A DNA stretch of 64,000 nt from Antedon mediterranea. Lineage: Eukaryota; Echinodermata; Crinoidea; Comatulida; Antedonidae. This document shows positions 12,101 through 24,100 of this stretch, in pieces (positions within the stretch are counted from its first letter, which is position 1; each line of letters starts with the position of its first letter). The notes beneath the pieces were generated by a model that ran no database searches, had not been told where the DNA came from, and saw nothing but the letters and a program-made list of their open reading frames with translations. The stretch lies in the NCBI RefSeq assembly GCF_964355755.1, contig NC_092678.1:11626922-11690921 (forward strand), in the 5' to 3' direction. The position numbers and the translations under genes are program-made.

Positions 12101-15100
12101 AATGTGGGTAGGTGCTGACCAGTTGCTTGCGATGTCAGGTCCGACTTCAGTGAAGTCTAAAGTCGGTTGACTTAGGGTGCATATTCTTACTATGATACAT
12201 AGTAAATGGATGAATAATGTTCTAAATTGTACTTTATACTGCATGATGATGAGCAAAGTAGGAAATACGTTGTTTTATGTTAAAAATGTAAGCATTCAAA
12301 GACAAGCGTTTCATCGATTGTCACGATACAAAAAACAAAATTACAGTACGACCAACAGTAACTGTAAATATTATTGTTGTGATAATCCGCACTAGTTTGT
12401 TTTGTAAAAAAAATATCCAAACAGCCAATGATTTAGATGAGGAGAGTGAACCTAGGCCTAGTCAAAAGACTAAACGTAACGTACCGTATGGTGGTAAGCA
12501 CAATGCTTGGCGTCCCTGGTTACCGGCGTTAGCAACAAACGTATAAAAAGGCGCGAAAGGCCTAGCTGATCAAAGTGAAGAAAATGATATAATCCTAACT
12601 CACAGCTTGTAAATTAAAACAGTTTTCTTCAATCAATATTTGTTGCTGTATCGATATGTCAGTTATTTAACTGTTGGTATATCCAAAAATCAAGAAAATG
12701 GATTTTAAAAGACAATCAGTGTAGAGGGAAAATTAACTACGTCTACACACACCTTTGGCCCTCTACCTACCTGTTCGCTACCTAAGCTATGATATAGCCC
12801 TAGCCCAGCACCATCTTCCAAATGCAATTGCAAGCCTAACTAGCCTAACTAGCCTAACTGGGGCACGTTTTTTGATGTAATCTCTTTTCAACTGCCGGCC
12901 TTGTACATGAGGTGTTACCTCTCAGATGTTATGACGTCATCATATGGCCACCAGAATATAGGATTTTTGCCTCTTTTGTCATAGCTCATCACAGATATTA
13001 ATATTTGTTTGCTCAATTATCTTTTGTAGGAATTACAAACATTTTAATTTTGATGATGTCATCATGTTTGAAAGTATGAATACATGGGTCACTTATTTTC
13101 ATCTTTACACTAAATTTCAGTGTGTTATAGCTCCTCAGAATAAAAAGTGATGATACTCTTTATTAAAATGTTTTCTGGAAGCTGTTGAATTGCAGATATG
13201 AATTCAGTAAACATTTTGTGTATTGAATGATGTGACAGAATCATATGGCTAGTTGAAATTTAAAAGTCGTATTTTCATCTTTTGCGTCCTAGTTCATCAC
13301 ATTTAAAAGAGCATGCATCTATATTCAATGTGTCCAGATTTCTTCAACACGTCAATATGCTCAGATAATTTCGTTCCAAAATTGCTATCTTTATGTTTCA
13401 TTTTGATGACATCATGTTAAAAATTCGATGAAAACATGGGTCACGTAATTTTCCCAATGCTAAACTGTATAGTACAGTATATATTGTATACTGTTTAGAC
13501 ACAAATTAGAGAGCACACTAACATTTATTTTCATCAGGTCATAATGGCATAATCTATTTTCTGTGCGCAATATTCTAACGTTGCATGTGTTGTGTTCCAT
13601 CTTTTGACTCAAGTTAATTAAATAGAAAAATGAACTACTGTATATTCAACACTACTGATTTAGAAATACTGACTTTTCATCAAAATTAATATTTAAAAAA
13701 AACAAACTTTTAAGAATACGGGCGTTATTATACACAATGAAAAATGAATACTGTAATCGTTAGATAGATTGTCTTTATGCAATTCTTATTGACATTAGAT
13801 TGCTCCTTAGATGCCTATGTTCTAGTTATAAACACTGTAAATCATTTTCAGGTGATTTGATACTAATGACAAATTGAAAAGGCTCCTGTGTATAATAAAC
13901 AATACATAAGGAAAATGAAACCTATTTTTGTTGCACTATATCTCATTGTGGCTATTCTAGATTGTAAAAGGAATGTCTTTTTTTAAAATAAAATTTAATG
14001 AAAAATAAAGAATGATTTGATTCTTTTAAATTCATATATTAAGTAAATTGACAATAATATAAATCTACCATATATTTCGGTGTATAAGTCGCACCTGTGT
14101 ATAAGACGCACCCCCTAACTGAGAGTAAAATATCGGTATTTTTTATATCGTCGATGTATAAGACGCACCTTATATTTCATCAAAACAATGTTTTTTTAAA
14201 TTGTAATCAATATTATTGTAATAATATATTTTGTTATATCTACAACGGCGTCCAGCCTCAACAAGTTCTTTCTAACTTGTTATTCATGAGTTTCGCACCC
14301 ACAAAAACCAGTGCATGACCGTGTGTGTAACACGTACGTGTGTGGGCTAGCCTCGCTCGATCATTTCAAGAGGGCGCACGTTTTCACGGACAATCGTATT
14401 CGATTAGTATCTATGTATCCGAGAAGTGTGTACGCTAGGTCCATGCTATAATCACCTGGAGAATATACTAGTCGAATACCGTTACACCATGTGGCCGCCA
14501 AGAAGGGCTTGCGCTGGGGTACGGCGGTCGGCGATCGTGCGTATAACTATAAATAAATACTATTCCAATCGTAAACGTTTACAAATTACTAAAACAGCTC
14601 CATAATGAACAAATCTTTTCATCATATTTAGTATAACATCATGCTAAAACGAGGTGACGATATGTACAATCTGTGTGGTGAGGCATTTATGTTCGGTGTA
14701 TAAGAAGTACCCTTAATTTAGAGGTCAAAAGTGCGACTTATACACCGAAATATGCGGTAACTAAAATAGCACTAGTTACTGCTGTACATTCCTATTTTAT
14801 GCTTGGTTTTGCTTCTTCAACATGGATGTTTTGTTTGTGGATATGAGAAGCAATCCATCCAATGCTAACATTGACTGCCATTTTGTATTCATCGCCAAGC
14901 CAATGGACCAATTTAGGAAGTCAGATTATTAGAAGTGATGAAGATGTTGTTGATGTTCAGCTTTTTATGATTTTATCCTTCTAGACACACGTCTTTACTG
15001 TCAAGCAAAATGTTTTTAGTTTCATTTTCTTTTTGAAGGAGTCCATAACCAGACTCTGCTCGCAAAATTTTTATAAGCCTAAACTCCTTTTTACCCTCTG

Positions 15101-18100
15101 TTTAAGATATCATTCTCGAATTCTTTTGAAATTATTAAGACAATGATTTGATGAAATCTTGAAGGATCTGTGTTGAAGAGTGGGTTCGATTCCCCTGAAA
15201 AACAATCATTTTGGTCAAGGGAAACCTCATCTTGAGTAATGCCAACAAGACCACCAACCCATTTTAACTTTTTTCCTTCTGTTCTGGAGCCTGATCTGGG
15301 AAAAGGGTGCTATGACCTTCTTTATTCTCTGTTATTGGGTCATTCATCTACGTCAAGCCAAGCTGGTTTATTTTTGCTAGATACAATGTATAAGACGAGC
15401 ATAATGAAAACTAGTCATTAGTCAAAAAAATCTGCGAGATACCCTCCTAATAATATTTGTGATAATTACCATCAAATGTCACTGCTCATTACTTTTAGCC
15501 AAATCAGCAAAATTTATAGAGGTTTAATGTGGTCATTGAAACCAATTGTTGTGTGTTTAGAAGAGACAACTCAATGCATAACATAATTATCCTAGTGGAT
15601 GCCAGGATAGTGAGGAGGTCGTGGGTTCGAGTTCCACCAGAATTTTTTTTTTTTTTAATTCTCAATGTACTTTACTTCTAAATAGGGCAAAAACAACTGA
15701 CCAATATTTATACTTGTAAATGTAAATAGCTACATTATTCTCTATGTCAAAGGTCAATAACTTTACTTCCGGTCATTTTCTAACAAAATAACATCAATAA
15801 ATATCAGTGTGCCAATGTGAGCATGTACCGTTCAGTGGTTTTGGAGGAGATACGTAAAATACGCGAAAAATTTAGTAGCATTAATATATAGATGTTCTTG
15901 CGATTGTGTCAAATATTATGGTCAACCAATCTACTAACTCTCTTAGGTCAATCGTTAAGAGAGTATTTGTAATAAAAACTTTTTCCCCTGTAAAAATGTA
16001 CAGAAATGTTTCTGCAATAGTGTTTCACACAAGTACAGCATAAAAATCAAGCATGATCCCATGAGATTATGTAATGAGATTTTTCACTTATCCAAAAAAT
16101 AAATAATAATATTGATTCTTAAAACTTAAAAGCTATTTTTTTTTTATTCCAATCCTCTGTGCTTCACAAAATAATGTTATCATGCAAATCAAAAACAACA
16201 TTTGCAAAAATGATGACAATTTTAATTAGAACTGTGCATAAAGTTCCCAAGGGTTAGCTTAGGGACATAGCACTAAGTCATGCTTCCTTGAATAAATTGT
16301 AGTTGTCTTAAAGATGAATATTATTTTTGATTATGTGTCAACTTGCAGGACCATGAATGCATTTCTACAATTATACTTGTTTAGTGTTAGATGGCTTGCC
16401 ATACAATGGCTAATGACAATTATACTTGTTTAGTGTTAGATGGCTTGCCATACAATGGCTAATGACAATTATACTTGGGATACGTTCACATGTACAGAGT
16501 GAGAATGGCATGCTTACATAGTCATAGTCACAGATTAAAATGCCAACACATGTATAGCGTATATTATATTAATAAATGCTTGTCTCTCTTTTAATATTGG
16601 CATTTTTAAAAATACGGTCATCTTAATTATTGCCAGCACTTGATTTAAAATTCCCAAGTTCATTTTTCCCCGAAAATCACTACTTTCTTTAACCCAAAAC
16701 AATTCACACCTTGATCGGAGAGAAGAGAAAGCAGAGTAGTTTTTTTCAGCAAATCAAATTTAGTATACAATAGTGACATTAAAAACATTGGTAAATATAT
16801 TTCTACTCAAGCACAACCCGAGTTTCTCTGTGTTGTTAAGATTGGTTATGTAGCTGTTGTACACAAGTACGTAGTAGTGAGTGACGTTAACAATGCTACA
16901 CAATAGGTGTACAATATGCCAAGCATACTTCTGACTTATGTCGTATTACTACCACATATCAAGGAGGTATACTTTTTCAAATTCAAATTTAATTAAATTT
17001 TTTTCCAAAAAAAACATAAAAAGTCTCATGATTGGAACTCAAGTTTTCTTTAACATTTAATTTTACATTTTTAAGTGAAATTTTTATTTTTGGTTCCGAT
17101 CTTCTTTCGAATTGTGAAAATGCTTTATTATTTTATTATGTACAACAATTTCTTGTTAATTCTGGAAGATTTAATTGATGTTTCTGTTAGTTGTTTTAAA
17201 ATGTTGTATTTGTTAATCTGAGGCGCCTTGAAGCTAAGATGGTTCCATCTTGTAAGGCGCCTCTGTGTAATATACTGAATAAAAAAAAAAAAAAAAAGTA
17301 TAGAAATCTTTTGTTAATATACACTCACTCACCTGCAGACCATCAAACAGAAAAAGCATAAGGGATGCGAGGAAAGTTATTGCAAATGTTCTAGATCTTG
17401 GCGACCCACAGCATATAGAGTCTGTTTCACTTGCAAGATTTTCTTCTTTCATTTCACTCTTGTTTGTGACTAAAGAAAGAAAATAATATAATGTTTGTTA
17501 GGAATTTTAAAATTGTTTTCATTCATTTGCATAAATATACAATTTATAGCGCAGTGGGATTAAAGCAAATAAAGTAAACGGGTTCACACAAGCCTAATGC
17601 TGCATCAGAAACAAAATATGAAGAACAGAATCATAAACTATATCTGAAAAGGTATGTAAAGAAGGAATATTCTGGAGATTGAAAATGTGCATAATTTTTT
17701 GGGAGGAAAAATGTGGTTCGTTATACAAATTTTTTTTACTGCACGTAACCTTACAGATTGGGTAGAAAAATGACCGCAATTTTTGTTATTGCACGTAATC
17801 TTACATATGGGATATCAAAATGACCGCAATTGTACTGAGATGGTTCTAAACTATATTTGAACATTATCTGCAAATCTTCAACCGAAACACCATAAAGATT
17901 AGCTACAATTGTATGAATAATATGAAACTGGTAATAGACAGTCACAACAAGAGAATACTCAACCAGCCCGAAACAACATCCGTGGAAAACACGCAAGAAA
18001 ATAAAACATGCAACTGCCAACAGAAAGACACATGCCCGCTTAACTTAAATTGCCTACAATCATCTATATACCAAGTCACAGCAACACGCATAAACAAACC

Positions 18101-21100
18101 CACTTCAGAAACTTAGAACTCACTGAAGATGATTTTAAGACACAGTACAAAAACCACACCTAATCATTCCGGCATACAAGTTCTAGAAACTCAGTAAACA
18201 TATTTGGACACTTGTCATCTTGATTATTTATCATCTGCCACCCTGAATTATCAACAAACGTAACAAACTTTATTCCTCCAGCCGACACAGAAAGAAAGCA
18301 TTAATATTACATTACAACTAAAATTCCAAAACATAGCTCCTGTATGTGCTAATTCTACAAGTAAATGTGCTTATAAGCAACGTTGTAATTTAATTTTTTC
18401 ATTAAAGTTTCCTGATGAGTGAGTCACACGACTCACGAAACAGGCCTTAGACCAAACTGTAGTTTTTTCTCTTTTTCAGAATCAACACATATTTCAGCTC
18501 TACTTTACTGAACTTTTAGATTGAACATAATATACTTAGAAACTCCTAAATTATGCGGGAAATATGTGTGTCTATATATGTGTTTCTATGTGTACAGATT
18601 GTACAAAATCGTAGGTACTTTAACGAGAAGAATACACTATATTTTTATTTTATAGTACTATTAAATTACCATTAGTGCATTAAGAACGTGATAAGATACG
18701 TGCATTTGAATAGTTCACATGGTATTAGAGAAATCTATATTCTTAAATCGACTTAGTTCGGAGTGACTATATTTAGTTGATGAGCTATGTATATTTACAA
18801 AGTGTGCAGTATTACATAGGCCTATATACTGTACTACAAATTAAGATTGTATTTAACAAATATGTGATGTGTTTTATTTGTAAAGATTCAGTTTTGTTGA
18901 TTCATGTCCAAAAAAATTTTGGATACAAATTTGGGATGGGATTGTATGTGTAACAAACTTCAAACAGAGCTCCATATTGTAAGAAAGATATGATTAGATG
19001 GTGTGCTGTAGCTGGTAGACACAATATGTTCTATTATAGAACATTTGAATACATGTAAAAATATACATTTATAAGCTAAAATAATCCAGCCCAGTATATT
19101 TACAATGTTTAGTAATAAGAACAAATACTGAAAAAAAAAAAGAGATCCGTTGCCAAAAGTATAGGATAGCATAACGGTAAAAACAAATCAGTTATACAAC
19201 ATTTAGCAAGACAAACAGCAGCAGGAGCCTACAGTTTTTTTTATTTTATTTTTTTTTTATTCAATCGAAACCAACAGCGATAATTACCGCCACTAACAGG
19301 TTTGATACAAACAAAGCCAGGACTGTTTAAAGCACCTTGATTGGTCCTGACATTGATGAAGGGCTTCTCTCGTCCAGTGTCCACCTTGACCACAGGTCTG
19401 AGGCAGATACTAGATGCAGGGGCTGCCATAAGAGTTAGCAGTGCTGATTTCAAATGCCTAACGGGACCCCAGCAGCACCCGCTATTCCCAGATGGTCACC
19501 CATCCAAGCTCGAACCAGGCCCAACGTTGCTTAACTTCGGTGATCCGACGAGAACAAAGTATATAGAACTATAGAAATCGACTGAACATGCAATATTTTA
19601 AGGTTTATGTAAAAAAGTAGCAACATGTTATCAATTGCTGTCGCACTTGTCAATGGGTATGGCCCACTCCCATACAATAGCAAAGCAAGTAATTGTTTAA
19701 GCAATTCACAAAGCAACAGCCTACAAGAAGAATGATTTCATTCAAATTTTAGGTTTTTCATTATTAACTATGAGTTTCACGCTTTTTTTTTGGTACATGG
19801 GACACTGGAATAATTAAACCAAGTAAATAAGATTAAAGAAAATAATGAATGAATTGACCTATATGGTGAAACAGAAAAGCTTTAATTATCAGAAATAAAA
19901 GTTAAATTTATTAACAAATATTTGCTGTGTTAATGGTTGTATTTGATTGCCCAGTATTACCTCATACTTTAATTAATTCAGTTAAGCTAATATAATTATT
20001 TTACTTAGATAATTTTAATGTAACGCACAAAGTCGTACGGTTGACATAAAAACAAAACTCGCAATTTCAGCTGAATATTTGACCACTAACAAAAAACGCT
20101 GCTATCAATTTGATGCTACGCAATTTTTCAATTTTTATATCTTTGTATTTTTATTGTTTACTTCTGTATGTTCAAGTGCAGTATATGTAGAACCATATTA
20201 ATAGTGCTTTGCACTGATTTGAAAATTGAATAAAATAAAATTTAAAAAATAAAATAAAAATATTATTATTTTGCATCCAAGATAAAAATGTCAGTGATGT
20301 AAACTGTGATTGGGTATTTCTAAAGTTTTTGAAGGTTTTTTGGGGTAATTCTCAACTAAAATGCATGTATCTTGAGATGGATATGGGCATGTTGAGTATA
20401 TAGGAAACTTGACATACATAATAATATAGGAAACTGTAGCAGAGCATTGATATATTGACTATTGTAATGTAGATTAATGATGCCATTAGAGATCATCAAA
20501 AGCTTTTACTCATTAAAAGCAAATTGCTGAGGTAAATATCATGGTAACATATAACAGATCACGTTCAGCTGTGAGTAAAGATAGATCATATGCTTAAGAT
20601 AATATTATGTATAGGACATTAGTAACACACAGTAATAATATATACTATGACACAGATTGAAAAGCCAATGTTATGTTACATATTACTTATATTAATTTGT
20701 TGAGCTATAACTACTATATAAAATTAATTAATCAAATTAAATGAGTTTTCCAAGTGAAGTATCATACAGTATTTTAAGTGATCGAAAGTGTTTTACGTAG
20801 TTACTGTCAACATCTATGTTCTTTATAGAATTCTGTTTATTTTATGAATTGGTAAAATTTAAATTGATATAAAAGAAGCTTTATAAAAGTAATTTGTTAA
20901 AGTACAAAAGTTTTACCATCATCTAAGTCTTCATATTTGGCTTTGTCATGTTTTTTAAATTGAGCAGCTGGGGCTTCACAACAGACACTTCGGCGGATCA
21001 ACAAAGCGAGCACTAGGAAAACAATTGGAAGCTGGAAAATATAATAATGTTAAAATTAATAAAATTAAGCGTTTATAGTTTGCATCTACCGGTATATCCA

Positions 21101-24100
21101 AGTAAAAAGCATAAAAACAAATATATCAGGCAAATAATAGAAGAAAAATAGGATGAAACGACCAACAAGGAGAGTCATGATGATGGACGACAATCAACAT
21201 AGTCAAAATGTCAAAATATAATTGAGGAATGGTGATGATTGATGATGTTAATAATTATATATAAAAAAAAATTCATAGAACAATTAACAATTAAATATTT
21301 TACAATTAATAAATATTTAATTGTCTTTTGTTATGTACTAAAGTACTAAATCATAATAATTCATTTTTGTTTATTTCATTGTAAATATAAAAATATAATA
21401 TTTTTAAAACATTTTACAAACTCTTTATAATACACAACTAACAATCAGCCATTGACCAAAGGTTGGCAAATGTATTAGAACTCTCAGAGTAGAAAATGCC
21501 AGTTTGCATCCATTGCTGAGAGATAATGCACATAACCAAGACATTATTGGAGTGTTTAATTCTTAGTGAGAAGCCATAATAGATTTTATGATGGTGTCTT
21601 TGAAAGATAACAAACCATTACTAACAAACATAACTGATGCACTATTGCGTCGTGCTAAATAAAGCATCATATGTAATGCATTATTGTAACAAACTTGAAG
21701 CTTCTTTAGAGTACCTCTATTGTAATTAGATCATTGATTCACAATACCTATGTAAGCAGTATGATCTAAACAACATGCATTTAACCTTATCAGAACATTT
21801 AATAAACTTTCTAGCAATTAAGTTTGTTCTTATACTCGGAGATCGATAGTGCTGCATTATGTAAGCATCATCTTTTAGACCATTATGTGACCAAGGTACT
21901 GTGGTAACAAATTTAAATTGATTATTACATAAAAATACTTCAGGATCACCCTTAAGCTTGCATCTTTTTGGACAAAATAACATGCATACAGATTTTAATA
22001 TTTAAGTAAACCAAGGTATTTATATATATTTAATAAATATTTAACTCAAATTACATTGTTCACATAAAGAAAATGATTTATTTCAAAATGAAAGACATTG
22101 CACTAAAACTGTTTTATCAACATTTCATTTATATCCTGAATTAAATTTAAAAGCGAATTTAATTCTGAAGTCCCATAAAAATGTACGTGTAAATGCAACT
22201 TAATATCACGCACGAAATCAAATTTACCATCAGTCATCTTACATTACAAATACGCAAACAAGACTTACAAGAAACCATCATTCTGTAACATAAAACTTTT
22301 ATGTAATATCAAATCAAGATCCAATTGTAATGTAATTCTATTTTTTATGTTTATATTTGTATATGAATTTGCAATAGAAAGAAAGAAACTCTCTGTCAGT
22401 GAAAAATAACTAAAGAATAAAACTATAAAGAATGAAAACAAGTCACCAACGAAAATAAGCATCAGACACTCTACCACTGGTGCTTAAGGCTTATGTCAGA
22501 CACTCTACCACTGGTGCTTAAGGCTTATGTCAGACACTCTACCACTGGTGCTTAAGGCTTATGTCAGACACCCTACCACTGGTGCTTAAGGCTTATGTCA
22601 GACACTCTACCACTGGTGCTTAAGGCTTATGTCTAAATAAGCATCAGACACTCTACCACTGGTGCTTAAGGCTTATGTCAGACACTCTACCACTGGTGCT
22701 TAAGGCTTATGTCTAAATAAGCATCAGACACTCTACCACTGGTGCTTAAGGCTTATGTCAGACACTCTACCACTGGTGCTTAAGGCTTATGTCAGACACT
22801 CTACCACTGGTGCTTAAGGCTTATGTCAGACACTCTACCACTGGTGCTTAAGGCTTATGTCAGACACTCTACCACTGGTGCTTAAGGCTTATGTCAGACA
22901 CTCTACCACTGGTGCTTAAGGCTTATGTCAGACACTCTACCACTGGTGCTTAAGGCTTATGTCAGACACTCTACCACTGGTGCTTAAGGCTTATGTCAGA
23001 CACTCTACCACTGGTGCTTAAGGCTTATGTCAGACACTCTACCACTGGTGCTTAAGGCTTATGTCTAAATAAGCATCAGACACTCTACCACTGGTGCTTA
23101 AGGCTTATGTCAGACACTCTACCACTGGTGCTTAAGGCTTATGTCTAAATAAGCATCAGACACTCTACCACTGGTGCTTAAGGCTTATGTCAGACACTCT
23201 ACCACTGGTGCTTAAGGCTTATGTCAGACACTCTACCACTGGTGCTTAAGGCTTATGTCAGACACTCTACCACTGGTGCTTAAGGCTTATGTCAGACACT
23301 CTACCACTGGTGCTTAAGGCTTATGTCAGACACTCTACCACTGGTGCTTAAGGCTTATGTCAGACACTCTACCACTGGTGCTTAAGGCTTATGTCAGACA
23401 CTCTACCACTGGTGCTTAAGGCTTATGTCAGACACTCTACCACTAGTGCTTAAGGCTTATGTCAGACACTCTACCACTGGTGCTTAAGGCTTATGTCAGA
23501 CACTCTACCACTGGTGCTTAAGGCTTATGTCAGACACTCTACCACTGGTGCTTAAGGCTTATGTCAGACACTCTACCACTGGTGCTTAAGGCTTATTTCA
23601 GACACTCTACCACTGGTGCTTAAGGCTTATGTCAGACACTCTACCACTGGTGCTTAAGGCTTATGTCAGACACTCTACCACTGGTGCTTAAGGCTTATGT
23701 CAGATACTCTACCACTGGTGCTTAAGGCTTATGTCAGACACTCTACCACTGGTGCTTAAGGCTTATGTCAGACACTCTACCACTGGTGCTTAAGGCTTAT
23801 GTCAGACACTCTACCACTGGTGCTTAAGGCTTATGTCTATAAAGTATCATTTTATTTCAACCCCGTAAACCTTGAAATAAAGTTGAATAAATAAATAAAT
23901 GTGAATGGAACATACTACTGGCCCACACAGTGAACACAACAGTTGGTATGCCCTCATCATATATTAATTTGATTGGAAAATGGTTGCTATCCCATTATAA
24001 TCAATTATTCCAGGACTTTGAGATGGAAGAGGTTGCAGGATTGGCATTTATCAATCTTGCATTAAGATAGTTAGGAATTGCTTAAAGACATCTTCCCTAT

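Larger units (their letters stand above)
8544..12400 (-). mobile_element. CR1/L2-group LINE retrotransposon, apparently complete
   Basis: A non-LTR element lies on the minus strand, in the same sense as the host gene. Its single ORF is intact (12256-8813). The 3' UTR (8812-8563) contains GGACCCCATTGGAAATGGGC and TTTTTCCGGCC, then ends in GCATCAAATAAATTC plus a short (AATC)n tail at 8544-8562. Microsatellite tails instead of poly(A) are typical of the CR1/L2 group. The 5' limit, about 12400, is estimated from where LINE-like character fades. I could not define target duplications. Confidence 0.85.

Noticed and set aside
17751-18020. Minus-strand 89-codon ORF with hydrophobic start
   Set aside because: It is antisense to the Penelope-like coding remnant, whose plus-strand motifs are much more specific.
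19241-19574. Two opposing ORFs of 70-77 codons in the 5S-SINE
   Set aside because: They overlap the 5S-derived head and SINE body, and neither has protein similarity that I recognise.
22449-23838. CRISPR-like array appearance
   Set aside because: The units are contiguous identical 34-mers with no unique spacers, and the DNA is clearly eukaryotic; it is a satellite.
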